This document shows positions 1 through 7,702 of a stretch of DNA of 64,000 nt, piece by piece. A program made the position numbers and the translations under genes. Source of the stretch: Streptomyces piniterrae (GTDB lineage: Bacteria; Actinomycetota; Actinomycetes; Streptomycetales; Streptomycetaceae); contig NZ_SUMB01000014.1 in NCBI RefSeq assembly GCF_005048155.1, positions 124,001 through 188,000 of the forward strand, in the 5' to 3' direction. Numbering within the stretch: position 1 is the stretch's first letter; the number at the start of each line of letters is the position of its first letter. Below the pieces are notes generated by a model. That model saw only the letters and a list, made by a program, of their open reading frames with translations. It was not told the DNA's origin and searched no databases.

Positions 1-524
1 TGCCCCAGGTGCGGATAGTCCGCCGGGTCGTAGGCGCCGGGATCGTCCACGAAGCCGCGGGCGAACGAGCCCAGCGCGGAGCCGGCCACGAAGTAGCGGA
101 CCATCGCGCACACCCGGGTCGCCTGCGCGGGCGGCCAGCCCGCCTCGACCATGCCGCCGAACGCCGCGTCGGCCATCTTCAGCCCGGTCGGCCGGCGGCC
201 CGGCCCCTGTGCGAGGAACGGCACGATATGCGGATGCGCGGCCAGCGCCGCGCGATAGGAGCGGGCCCAGTCGAGCAGCCCGGCCCGCCAGTCCCCGCCG
301 GCCGCCAGCGTCGACACGTCGACCTTGGCGATGACCGTGTCGGCGACCGCGTCGAGGATCTCGTCCTTGGTCGTGAAGTGGTTGTAGAGGGACGGCCCGC
401 TCACGCCCAGCTCCGCCGCGAGGCGCCGGGTGGAGAGCGCCGGCAGCCCTTCCGCGTCGATGAGCGTCAGCGCCGTGGTGACGATGCGCTCACGGCTCAG
501 CAGGGGCTTGCGGGGTCGGGCCAT
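1..524 (-). CDS. TetR-family transcriptional regulator (3' end outside window)
   Basis: The gene runs leftward and leaves the window, so only about 174 N-terminal residues are seen. It begins MARPRKPLLSRERIV and has a TetR helix-turn-helix near residues 25-50 (STRRLAAELGVSGPSLYNHF, then TKDEILDAV). The remainder looks like an alpha-helical ligand domain. Start ATG is at 524; an in-frame ATG at 533 would add three residues. It diverges from the acyl-CoA dehydrogenase at 650, and a 17-nt palindrome lies between them (552-568). It is therefore a likely local repressor of itself and that enzyme. The ligand is unknown; an acyl-CoA is the natural guess from context only. Confidence 0.88.
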   Translation of the reverse strand, partial: MARPRKPLLSRERIVTTALTLIDAEGLPALSTRRLAAELGVSGPSLYNHFTTKDEILDAVADTVIAKVDVSTLAAGGDWRAGLLDWARSYRAALAAHPHIVPFLAQGPGRRPTGLKMADAAFGGMVEAGWPPAQATRVCAMVRYFVAGSALGSFARGFVDDPGAYDPADYPHLG

Positions 525-551
525 GACGCACATAGTAGAGCCGGCAAAGAA

Positions 552-568
552 AACTAGCAGTGGTAGTT
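552..568. promoter_or_regulatory. Candidate TetR operator between divergent tetR and ACAD genes
   Basis: The sequence AACTAGCAGTGGTAGTT is a pseudo-palindrome. Around its centre only one base pair breaks symmetry, with outer arms AACTA and TAGTT. It sits 28 bp from the TetR start and 82 bp from the ACAD start. Such a site in a divergent tetR promoter is the usual TetR arrangement. Binding itself is inferred. Confidence 0.55.
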
Positions 569-649
569 ATGAGTGCGGTCATGGCGGGCTCGGCGGGCTC
601 GTCGGGCCGCCGACCGAAGTGCCGAAGACCCGAATCCCAAGGGGCCGAG

Positions 650-1801
650 ATGAACCTGGAGCTCAGCGAGGAGCAGGCCGCCGCACGGCGGCTGGCCAAG
701 GACTTCGCCGACCGCGAGATCACCCCGCACGCCACCGCCTGGGACCGGGCGGAACAGGTCGACCGCGGCATCGTCAAGAAGCTCGGCGCGGTCGGATTCC
801 TCGGGCTGACCATCCCGGAGGAGTATGGCGGCTCCGGCGGGGACCATCTCTCCTACGCCCTGGTGACCGAGGAACTGGGCCGCGGCGACTCCTCGGTGCG
901 CGGCATCGTCTCGGTCTCCCTGGGGCTGGTGGCCAAGACCATCGCCTCCTGGGGCGACGAGGCCCAGAAGCGGGCCTGGCTGCCGCGGCTCACCTCCGGC
1001 GACGCGGTCGGCTGCTTCGGTCTCACCGAACCGGGCACCGGCTCCGACGCGGGCAACCTGACCACCCGCGCGGTGCGCGAAGGGGACACCTACGTCATCG
1101 ACGGCGCCAAGATGTTCATCACCAACGGCACCTGGGCCGACGTCGTCCTGCTCTTCGCCCGTACCGGCGGCGCCCCCGGGCCCAAGGGCATCAGCGCCTT
1201 CCTCGTACCGACCGACACTCCCGGTCTGGAGCGCCGCGAGATCCACGGCAAGCTGGGGCTGCGCGGCCAGGCCACCGCCGAGCTGGTGCTGGACGGCGTA
1301 CGGGTGCCCGCGTCGGCCATGCTGGGGGCCGAGGGCAAGGGGTTCGCGGTCGCGATGTCCGCGCTGGCCAAGGGGCGGATGTCGGTCGCGGCCGGCTGTG
1401 TGGGCATCGCCCAGGCCGCCCTGGACGCCGCCATCGGCTACGCCGGCCGGCGCGAGCAGTTCGGCAAGTCCATCGCCCGGCACCAGCTGGTGCAGGAGCT
1501 GATCAGCGACATCGCCGTGGACGTCGACGCCGCGCGGCTGCTGACCTGGCGGGTCGCCGATCTGATCGACCGCGGCGAGCCGTTCGTCACCGAGGCGTCC
1601 AAGGCCAAGCTGTTCGCCTCGGAGGCGGCGGTGCGCGCGGCCAACAACGCCCTCCAGGTCTTCGGCGGCTACGGCTATATCGACGAGTACCCGGTCGGCA
1701 AACTGCTGCGCGACGCCCGGGTGATGACGCTTTACGAGGGCACCAGCCAGATCCAGAAGCTGGTCATCGGCCGCGCGCTGACGGGAGTCTCCGCCTTCTG
1801 A
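650..1801 (+). CDS. Acyl-CoA dehydrogenase family protein
   Basis: This is a 383-residue flavoenzyme of the acyl-CoA dehydrogenase superfamily, oxidising an acyl-CoA to its 2-enoyl-CoA with FAD. It has the family order: helical N-terminal domain, middle beta domain with FGLTEPGTGSDAGN near residues 123-136, and C-terminal helical domain. The C-terminal motif LYEGTSQIQ carries the likely catalytic base Glu363. Start ATG at 650 follows a purine-rich AAGGGGCCGAG; an upstream in-frame start at 560 would add 30 non-homologous residues. It is divergent from the TetR gene and stands alone. Substrate (short or branched chain) cannot be told from sequence. Confidence 0.93.
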   Translation: MNLELSEEQAAARRLAKDFADREITPHATAWDRAEQVDRGIVKKLGAVGFLGLTIPEEYGGSGGDHLSYALVTEELGRGDSSVRGIVSVSLGLVAKTIASWGDEAQKRAWLPRLTSGDAVGCFGLTEPGTGSDAGNLTTRAVREGDTYVIDGAKMFITNGTWADVVLLFARTGGAPGPKGISAFLVPTDTPGLERREIHGKLGLRGQATAELVLDGVRVPASAMLGAEGKGFAVAMSALAKGRMSVAAGCVGIAQAALDAAIGYAGRREQFGKSIARHQLVQELISDIAVDVDAARLLTWRVADLIDRGEPFVTEASKAKLFASEAAVRAANNALQVFGGYGYIDEYPVGKLLRDARVMTLYEGTSQIQKLVIGRALTGVSAF

Positions 1802-1840
1802 CCGCGCGCCGCCCGGAGCGCGGCCGCCCCCCCCGCACCC

Positions 1841-1856
1841 CTAAGCGCTTGCTCAG
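1841..1856. promoter_or_regulatory. Candidate TetR operator, copy 1 (CTAAGCGCTTGCTCAG)
   Basis: This 16-nt imperfect palindrome (CTnAGC-N4-GCTnAG) lies 65 bp upstream of the TetR start at 1922. The identical 16-mer recurs upstream of the maoC gene at 4437-4452. A shared site ahead of a regulator and a lipid enzyme suggests autoregulation plus control of maoC. Confidence 0.65.
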
Positions 1857-1921
1857 CAGCGCGGTATGGTGTTCGATCCGTCAGAGGAAGGTCCCTGGCG
1901 GATCGAGGAGCGGGGTAGGCG

Positions 1922-2563
1922 ATGGGTGCGGCGGCTGAGCGGGCGGCGGAGGAGAGCGAGGAGTGGGCCGGTGTGAGCCCTGACGCCGCGCGGCGGCTGG
2001 TCAGCGCCGCCGTCGAAGCGTTCGCCGAGCGCGGCTACCACGCCACCACCACCCGCGACATCGCGGGCCGCGCCGGGATGAGCCCCGCCGCGCTCTACAT
2101 CCACTACAAGACCAAGGAAGAGCTGCTCTACCGCATCAGCGGCATCGGCCACGAAAAAGCGCTGCGCATCATGGGCGCCGCCGCCGAGGCCGAGGGCAGC
2201 GCCACCGAACGGCTCGGCGATGCCGTACGGACCTTCGCCCGCTGGCACGCCGAACACCACACCACCGCCCGGGTCATCCAGTACGAACTCCAGGCGCTGA
2301 GCCCCGAGCACTACACCGAGATCACCGATCTGCGCCGCCGGACCGACCGGCTGCTGCGCCAGATCATCCAGGACGGCCAGGACAGCGGCGAGTTCCGCGC
2401 CGACGACGTACCGGGCACCACCCTCGCGGTGCTGTCCCTGTGCGTGGACGTCGCCCGGTGGTTCACGGCGGACGGCCCGCGCACCCCCGACGAGGTCGGC
2501 GCGCTCTACGCCGACCTCGTCCTGCGCATGGTGGGTGCCGCGGTGGGGCCGGCCCGGGTCTAA
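1922..2563 (+). CDS. TetR-family transcriptional regulator
   Basis: This 213-residue TetR protein has its helix-turn-helix near residues 44-72 (TTTRDIAGRAGMSPAALYIH, then YKTKEELLY). Its longer C-terminal ligand domain contains ARWHAEHHTTARVIQYELQAL. The ATG at 1922 lies downstream of the palindrome at 1841-1856, so autoregulation is likely. The same palindrome precedes the MaoC hydratase at 4373, making that gene the best candidate target. The two genes are now separated by a TnpB element. The upstream ACAD on the same strand ends 120 bp before it and could also be in the regulon. The ligand is not known. Confidence 0.9.
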   Translation: MGAAAERAAEESEEWAGVSPDAARRLVSAAVEAFAERGYHATTTRDIAGRAGMSPAALYIHYKTKEELLYRISGIGHEKALRIMGAAAEAEGSATERLGDAVRTFARWHAEHHTTARVIQYELQALSPEHYTEITDLRRRTDRLLRQIIQDGQDSGEFRADDVPGTTLAVLSLCVDVARWFTADGPRTPDEVGALYADLVLRMVGAAVGPARV

Positions 2564-2573
2564 TCGCAGTGCT

Positions 2574-2589
2574 CCGCCCTTCAGGGCGG
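2574..2589. repeat. Left-end hairpin of the TnpB element
   Basis: CCGCCCT-TC-AGGGCGG is a perfect 7-bp stem beginning 11 bp after the stop codon of the TetR gene. It is probably the subterminal structure of the insertion sequence left end. In place it may also act as the transcription terminator of the TetR gene. Confidence 0.55.
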
Positions 2590-2678
2590 TGGTGAAGCGA
2601 TTCTGAGGATTGCTCTGACCTCTACCAGTGCCGATGGTGTCGCACTCAGCCATAACCCAAGTACGTATGGTGTTCGCC

Positions 2679-3896
2679 ATGCAGCTTCGGTACAGCTTCC
2701 GCCTGTACCCGAACGGTCCTCAGCGCTCGGCGCTGGCCCAGGCGTTCGGGTGTGCGCGAGTGGTCTACAACGACGCGCTCCGCGCTCGTGAGACCGCCCG
2801 CGCCGCAGGTGAGGCGTTCCCGAAGGCCGGGGACCTGTCCAAACAGCTGATCACCGAAGCGAAGAAGTCCGAAGAGCGCGCCTGGCTTGGCGAGGTGTCA
2901 GCCGTCGTGCTGCAACAGTCCTTGCGAGACCTGGACACCGCCTACCGGAACTTTTTCGACGGCCTCAAGGGCAAGCGCCCGCGCATGGGAGCCCCGCGCT
3001 TCAAGTCCCGCAAGGACAACCGCCAGGCCGTACGGTTCACCGCGAATGCCCGGTGGAGGATCACCCCCGGCGGCGATCTGTCCCTGCCGAAGATCGGGGA
3101 CGTGCGGGTGAAGTGGTCCCGCACGCTGCCCTCGGTCCCTTCCACAGTGACCGTGATCAAAGACGCGGCTGGTAGGTACTTCGCCAGCTTCGTCGTGGAG
3201 ACCGACCCCGAGGTGCTGTCCGAGGTCGAACCGGTCGTCGGCATCGACCTCGGCCTTGGACACTTCGCCGTCCTCTCGGACGGTACGAAGATCGACGCCC
3301 CGCGCTTCCTGCGCCGGGCGGAGAAGAAGCTGAAGCGTGCACAGCGGGCTCTCAGCCGCAAGGTGAAGGGCTCGAACAACCGGGACAAGGCCCGCGTCAA
3401 GGTCGCCCGCGCTCACGCACGGGTGGCCGACGCACGGCGCGAGTTCCACCACCAGCTCTCAACGAAGCTCATTCGCGAGAACCAAGCGATTGCCGTTGAG
3501 GATCTGGCGGTGAAGGGACTCGCCCGTACGCGCCTGGCCAAGTCTGTGCACGACGCCGGATGGTCCGCGTTCGTCGCGATGCTGGAGTACAAGGCCGCGA
3601 AGTTCGGCCGGACCTTTCACCGCATCGGACGGTTCGAGCCGACCTCTCAGGTCTGCTCGGCATGCGGCGTCAAGGACGGCCCCAAGTCGTTGCACTTCCG
3701 CGTGTGGGAATGCGGAGCCTGCGGGACCGTCCTCGATCGGGACATCAACGCGGCGGTCAACGTCGCCAAGGCCGCCGGACTGGCGGTGACAGCCTGTCGA
3801 GCGCAGGTAAGCCGGGTATCCATGCCCGCACAGCGCGGCGAAGCAGGAACCCACCGAGGCGGTCAGACGACCGTGGTAGGAATCCCCGGCCCCTAG
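2679..3896 (+). CDS. tnpB: RNA-guided endonuclease TnpB (IS605 OrfB family)
   Basis: This is a 405-residue TnpB. RuvC residues are visible: Asp190 in GIDLGLGHFA, Glu274 in VEDLAVKGL and the DRDINAA aspartates near 353-355. A zinc ribbon is formed by Cys326/329 (CSACG) and Cys345/348 (CGACG). The N-terminal helix-turn-helix region (LRYSFRLYPNGPQRSAL) is intact, so the protein looks functional. TnpB family members cut DNA using an omega-RNA transcribed from the gene 3' end and element right end. The start at 2679 fits the family N-terminus; ATGs at 2667 and 2628 are alternatives. Codon use is less GC-biased than in neighbouring genes, which fits transfer. Confidence 0.93.
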   Translation: MQLRYSFRLYPNGPQRSALAQAFGCARVVYNDALRARETARAAGEAFPKAGDLSKQLITEAKKSEERAWLGEVSAVVLQQSLRDLDTAYRNFFDGLKGKRPRMGAPRFKSRKDNRQAVRFTANARWRITPGGDLSLPKIGDVRVKWSRTLPSVPSTVTVIKDAAGRYFASFVVETDPEVLSEVEPVVGIDLGLGHFAVLSDGTKIDAPRFLRRAEKKLKRAQRALSRKVKGSNNRDKARVKVARAHARVADARREFHHQLSTKLIRENQAIAVEDLAVKGLARTRLAKSVHDAGWSAFVAMLEYKAAKFGRTFHRIGRFEPTSQVCSACGVKDGPKSLHFRVWECGACGTVLDRDINAAVNVAKAAGLAVTACRAQVSRVSMPAQRGEAGTHRGGQTTVVGIPGP

Positions 3897-3915
3897 GCCG
3901 GAGAGCGGAAGTCAA
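3886..3915 (+). ncRNA. Putative 3' part of TnpB omega-RNA and element right end
   Basis: The hairpin CCGGCC-CCTA-GGCCGG (3886-3901) overlaps the tnpB stop TAG (3894-3896) and is followed by the element end GTCAA. In studied IS605 TnpB systems this position holds the omega-RNA scaffold, and the flanking host DNA is the guide. Here the guide would start at about 3916, antisense to the last codons of maoC. The transcript itself is inferred. Confidence 0.4.
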
Positions 3916-4373
3916 AGGTAGAAACGGCTGACCGACTCCGCGACGCACACCGGCCTGTCACCGTCCTCGCGCTCGATCGTCACCACCGTCGTGAGCTGCA
4001 CGCCGCCCTTCACCTCGGCGACGTCGGCGATCTTCGCCGTGGCGCGCACCCGCGAGCCGACCGGGACGGTGGCGGGGAAGCGCACCTTGTTGGTGCCGTA
4101 GTTGATGCCCATCTTCACGTTGTCGACCCGCATCAGCTGCGGTACGAGCGCGGGCAGCAGCGACAGCGTCAGATAGCCGTGCGCGATGGTGGTGCCGAAG
4201 GGGCCGGCCGCGGCCTTCTCCGGGTCCACGTGGATCCACTGGTGGTCGCCGGTGGCCTCCGCGAACAGGTCGATCCGCTTCTGGTCGATCTCCAGCCAGT
4301 CGCTGGTGCCCAGGTCCTCGCCGACCGCGGCCCGCAGCTCGTCGAGCGATCCGAACACTCGGGGCTCTGCCAT
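3912..4373 (-). CDS. MaoC-family (R)-specific enoyl-CoA hydratase
   Basis: This 153-residue single hot-dog-domain protein hydrates trans-2-enoyl-CoA. The hydratase motif FAEATGDHQWIHVDPEKA, followed by FGTTIAHGYLTLSLLPAL, contains the catalytic Asp and His. Length is normal for the family and the C-terminus (AESVSRFYL) looks complete. The stop codon TGA (3914-3912) lies inside the right end of the TnpB element. Upstream is the operator-like site at 4437-4452, identical to that of the TetR gene at 1922. Acts in fatty-acid or branched acyl-CoA breakdown; the exact substrate is unknown. Confidence 0.92.
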   Translation of the reverse strand: MAEPRVFGSLDELRAAVGEDLGTSDWLEIDQKRIDLFAEATGDHQWIHVDPEKAAAGPFGTTIAHGYLTLSLLPALVPQLMRVDNVKMGINYGTNKVRFPATVPVGSRVRATAKIADVAEVKGGVQLTTVVTIEREDGDRPVCVAESVSRFYL

Positions 4374-4436
4374 CTCCGTCTGCCTCCTTGGGATCCGTAC
4401 GCCGCCGCCGTCTCCGGCTGCACAGGGCGCCGCTTA

Positions 4437-4461
4437 CTAAGCGCTTGCTCAGCATGCTGAG
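4437..4461. promoter_or_regulatory. Candidate TetR operator, copy 2, with overlapping second palindrome
   Basis: The 16-mer CTAAGCGCTTGCTCAG (4437-4452) is identical to 1841-1856. Overlapping it is a perfect 14-bp palindrome, CTCAGCATGCTGAG (4448-4461). Both lie 64-88 bp upstream of maoC and 78-102 bp upstream of soxR. Two overlapping symmetric sites would suit two TetR dimers. Confidence 0.65.
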
Positions 4462-4538
4462 TGGGGCCGCCGCTGTCAACGCCCCCGCGGCCCCGCCTGC
4501 GCAGCGGCCTCCGACAGCCCTGCGATTAGGGTTGAGCC

Positions 4539-5081
4539 GTGCCTCAGCTTCCGTTCAAGGTCCATGAGCTCTCCGTCGGCCAGCTCTCCGCGCGCAGCGG
4601 CGCCGCGGTCTCCGCCCTGCACTTCTACGAGTCCAAGGGGCTCATCAGCAGCACCAGGACGGCCGGCAACCAGCGCCGCTACACCCGTGACGCGCTGCGC
4701 AGGGTCGCGTTCGTCCGGGCGGCCCAGCGGGTCGGGATCCCGCTCGCGGTGATCCGTGACGCGCTGGCCGAGCTGCCGGACGAGCGCACCCCCAACCGTG
4801 ACGACTGGGCCCGGCTCTCCGAGGCCTGGCGCTCCGAGCTCGACGAGCGGATCGGCCAACTCGTCGAGCTGCGCGACCGGTTGACCGACTGCATCGGTTG
4901 CGGCTGCCTCTCGCTGGAGAGGTGCGCGCTGTCCAACCCGTACGACAACCTCGGCGAGCAGGGCCCCGGCGCCCGGCGCCTGCGTGTCGACCGCGCCGCG
5001 AAGGACCCGGTGGCGGTATGCGAGGGCGCCGGCGGCGAGCGGCGGGCCCCGGGCGAGCAGGGGAGCGCGACGGAGTCATGA
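4539..5081 (+). CDS. soxR: Redox-sensing MerR-family activator SoxR
   Basis: This 180-residue MerR protein has an N-terminal winged helix (SVGQLSARSGAAVSALHFYE) and a dimerisation helix. The SoxR iron-sulfur motif CX2CXCX5C is present as Cys118, Cys121, Cys123 and Cys129 (CIGCGCLSLERC), ligating a 2Fe-2S cluster. In Streptomyces, SoxR answers redox-active small molecules rather than superoxide broadly. It stands alone, divergent from maoC. I see no canonical SoxR box in its own promoter, so its targets are elsewhere. The ATG at 4539 gives the family N-terminus. The last 30 residues are a weakly conserved tail. Confidence 0.95.
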   Translation: MPQLPFKVHELSVGQLSARSGAAVSALHFYESKGLISSTRTAGNQRRYTRDALRRVAFVRAAQRVGIPLAVIRDALAELPDERTPNRDDWARLSEAWRSELDERIGQLVELRDRLTDCIGCGCLSLERCALSNPYDNLGEQGPGARRLRVDRAAKDPVAVCEGAGGERRAPGEQGSATES

Positions 5082-5086
5082 GGCGT

Positions 5087-5132
5087 CATGAGGTCCCGTC
5101 CCGGGCGGCGGATTCCCGGGCGGGGCCTCATG
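5087..5132. terminator. Bidirectional terminator between soxR and amidase
   Basis: A long imperfect inverted repeat joins CATGAGGTCCCG to CGGGGCCTCATG, with a GC-rich core. It sits just after the soxR stop (5079-5081) and before the amidase stop (5155), so it serves a convergent pair. A 10-bp direct repeat (CGTCATGAGG) overlaps its left arm. Confidence 0.6.
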
Positions 5133-5154
5133 GCGGCTGGTCAGGCGTTCCCCG

Positions 5155-6597
5155 TCACCACACCTCCGGCTTGCGTCCCGCCCACGGGCGGGCCCGCTCC
5201 AGCTGTGCGGACAGCGCGATCAGGGTGGCCTCGTCGCCGTACCGGCCGCCGAGCATCACACCGATCGGCAGGCCCTCGGCGTTCCAGTGCAGCGGGACGC
5301 TCACCGCGGGCTGACCGGTGGCGTTGTAGAGCGCGGTGAACGGCGTGAACGCGCCGATCGCCGCGAACTCGGCCTGCGGATCGGCGTCGTCGCGCAGTCC
5401 GCCGACCGGGAACGGCGGCTGGGCGACGGTCGGCGAGAGGATCACGTCATAGCCGCCGTCCGCCGGCATCAGACCGTCGGCGAGGGTCTGGGCCAGCGCC
5501 CGGAACGCGTACATACCGCGCGCGAAGTCCATGCCGGAGATCTCGGCGCCGCGCCCGCGCAGATAGCGGGTCAGCGGCATCAGCAGCTCCTCGCCGTCGG
5601 GCGGCACCGGGCGGTTCGCGGCCATCACCGACCACACGCGGGTGAAGGCGTAGCGGATGCCGTCGTCGGCCGGGATCGACAACTCCTCGACCTGGTGGCC
5701 GAGTTCGCCGAGCAGCGCGGCGGTCTCGGTGACGGCGGTGCGGCAGTCGGTGTGGATCTCGACGTCCGGGATGGGCGCGCCGGTCAGGCAGGCGATACGC
5801 AGCCGCCCGGGGTCGCGGCGGGCGTGCCCGGCGAAGGTCTCGCCGGCCGGCAGCGCCGGCGCCGCGTACGGATCGCCGGGCATCGGGCCCGCCAGGGCGT
5901 CCAGCAGCGTCGCGGCGTCGGCGACCGTACGGGCCAGCGGCCCCGAGGTGCTCAGGCCGGTGACGTCGTGCAGCAGCGGGCCGGCGCTGACCCGGCCGCG
6001 GCTGGGCTTGATGCCGTACAGCCCGCACAGCGACGCCGGAATGCGGATCGAGCCGCCGCCGTCGCTGGCATGCGCGAGGGGTGCCAGGCCGCCGGCGACG
6101 GCCGCGGCCGCCCCGCCGCTCGAACCGCCCGCCGAACGCGCCAGGTCCCACGGGGTGCGGGCGGGCGGCGCGACCGCGTTCTCGGTGTAGCAGGGCAGCC
6201 CGAATTCGGGGGTGTTGGTCTTGCCGAGCATGATCGTGCCGGCCGCGCGCAGCTTGTCGACCACGTGGTCGTCGACGGTGGGGACGTACTCGGTCAGCGC
6301 CCGCGAACCCATCGTGCAGCGCACACCGGCGACCTGGTTGAGGTCCTTCACGGGCACCGGGACGCCGTGCAACGGCGGCAGCTCCCGGCCCTCGCGACGG
6401 GCCACGAGGGCCTCGCTCTCGGCGTCCGCGGCCTGCTTGCGGGCCAGCTCAGGGGTGCGGGTGATGAAGGCGCCCAGCGCGTCGTCCAGCCGGTCCATCC
6501 GCGCCAGATAGTGATCGGTGAGCTCGACGGGGGAGAGCTCGCCCGAGCGGATCCCCTCGGCCTGTTCGAGCGCGGTCAGATCGTGCAGTTCGGCCAT
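5155..6597 (-). CDS. Amidase (amidase-signature family)
   Basis: This 480-residue amidase-signature enzyme hydrolyses a carboxamide. The Ser-cisSer-Lys triad is readable: Lys84 in PVKDLNQ, Ser159 in the GGSSGG motif and Ser183 in DGGGSIRIPAS. The spacing matches characterised family members. Start ATG at 6597 gives MAELHDLTALEQ, a standard N-terminus; a longer in-frame extension to 6801 is Arg/Pro-rich shadow sequence. It has no gatB partner or GatCAB features, so it is a stand-alone amidase rather than the tRNA amidotransferase subunit. Cytoplasmic; substrate unknown. Confidence 0.93.
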   Translation of the reverse strand: MAELHDLTALEQAEGIRSGELSPVELTDHYLARMDRLDDALGAFITRTPELARKQAADAESEALVARREGRELPPLHGVPVPVKDLNQVAGVRCTMGSRALTEYVPTVDDHVVDKLRAAGTIMLGKTNTPEFGLPCYTENAVAPPARTPWDLARSAGGSSGGAAAAVAGGLAPLAHASDGGGSIRIPASLCGLYGIKPSRGRVSAGPLLHDVTGLSTSGPLARTVADAATLLDALAGPMPGDPYAAPALPAGETFAGHARRDPGRLRIACLTGAPIPDVEIHTDCRTAVTETAALLGELGHQVEELSIPADDGIRYAFTRVWSVMAANRPVPPDGEELLMPLTRYLRGRGAEISGMDFARGMYAFRALAQTLADGLMPADGGYDVILSPTVAQPPFPVGGLRDDADPQAEFAAIGAFTPFTALYNATGQPAVSVPLHWNAEGLPIGVMLGGRYGDEATLIALSAQLERARPWAGRKPEVW

Positions 6598-6852
6598 GGA
6601 CGTCCACCCTCTCGTGTGGCGTCCGCACGGCCCTGCTGCCGCGCGGACGGGAGGAGCTGACGCCTGCGCGGGTCGGCATACGCGGGTGGTCAGCCCGTGA
6701 ACAGTTGTTTCAGCTTCGGGGCGAGTTCGTAAAGGGCGTCGGCGAACGGCACGCCGACTCACGGCCGGACGAGCACGGGTGGTGGTGTGACGGGCGGTCA
6801 TGGGCCGGCTTCCTTCGGGGCGGCGGGCTCCCTGCCCGGCTCGCCGGCCCGT

Positions 6853-7605
6853 TCACCGTTCAGGGGGCCGGGCCGCCGGGGACACCGGCAGGGTATCTGT
6901 CAACTCCCGTGCTGCGGTGACCAGTTGGGCATTGTTCGCGGCCGGTGTGCCATCCGGCAGCAGCAGGGTGTCCTCGATGCCGATGCGGATGGCGAGGCCC
7001 AGCTCCGCGGCCAGTCGCAGCACCGGCCAGGCTCCGCCGTCCGTGCCGTGCAGCAGCACCGGGCGGCCGTGCGGTGCTGCGGCCGGCGTGGCCAGCAGTG
7101 CGCGGGCGGTGGCGGGGGCCGACCCGGCGTCGGTGTCGGTCACCGTGGCCAGTACCCGCAGCACCCGTGGCGCCAGCGGGGAGCGGGCGAACAGCTCGGC
7201 GCCGTCCGTGCCGGACCATATGCCGGCGGCTACGCCGATGCCGCGCTCCAGGAGTGTGGCGGCGACGGACTCGGCCCCCGGCTCATGCCAGTTCACCGAG
7301 GCGTGATCAGGCAGCACCGGCCAGGCCCTGACGCGCTCCACCATGCGCACCACATCCGGCTCGGCCCGCGCGCCGACCGTCACCCCGACGGGCACGTCCA
7401 CCACGGCCCGTATCGCCTCAAGGACCGGCGCCACCACACGCGGTGAGAGGGAGTCCTGGCCGCAGGGGGTCTTGGGGTGGACGTGCACCTCGTCGGCACC
7501 GGCCGCGACCGCCTCCCGAGCGGCATCGGCGAGCGCGGCCGGCGACATCGGCACGGCCCCGGAATCGGCCGCCGTCCGGGCCCCGTTGAGACATACCTGA
7601 ACCAT
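6853..7605 (-). CDS. BKACE-family beta-keto acid cleavage enzyme (DUF849)
   Basis: This 250-residue TIM-barrel protein of the 3-keto-5-aminohexanoate cleavage family condenses a beta-keto acid with acetyl-CoA and splits it. The zinc site His41-Val-His43 is seen in DEVHVHPK, with a late acidic motif IGIEDTLLLPDG. The N-terminus MVQVCLNGAR is the family form, so the ATG at 7605 is preferred over a longer open frame to 7749. It is shorter than typical members (about 280-300 residues). The gene neighbours no lysine-fermentation genes, so the substrate is probably another beta-keto acid. Confidence 0.85.
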   Translation of the reverse strand: MVQVCLNGARTAADSGAVPMSPAALADAAREAVAAGADEVHVHPKTPCGQDSLSPRVVAPVLEAIRAVVDVPVGVTVGARAEPDVVRMVERVRAWPVLPDHASVNWHEPGAESVAATLLERGIGVAAGIWSGTDGAELFARSPLAPRVLRVLATVTDTDAGSAPATARALLATPAAAPHGRPVLLHGTDGGAWPVLRLAAELGLAIRIGIEDTLLLPDGTPAANNAQLVTAARELTDTLPVSPAARPPER

Positions 7606-7702
7606 GCCTCGATGATGACAGGGGGGTCTGACAACGAGCCGGAAGCCGGAGCCGGCCGGCCGTGACGGCGGGTCGGGGATGCGCGGAGCGAACCGCTTCC
7701 CC

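Larger units (their letters stand above)
2570..3915 (+). mobile_element. IS200/IS605-type element carrying tnpB only
   Basis: The element carries one tnpB gene and no tnpA. On the left is a perfect 7-bp hairpin with a 2-nt loop at 2574-2589 (CCGCCCT / AGGGCGG). On the right is a 6-bp hairpin at 3886-3901 overlapping the tnpB stop, followed by an end ending GTCAA at 3911-3915. These subterminal hairpins are typical of IS605-group ends. The exact left boundary is a guess. The right end abuts the maoC reading frame and provides its stop codon. Lacking tnpA, it would need a transposase in trans. Confidence 0.75.

Noticed and set aside
4374..4538. SoxR box in the soxR promoter
   Set aside because: No CCTCAA-type dyad; the symmetry there matches the TetR site.
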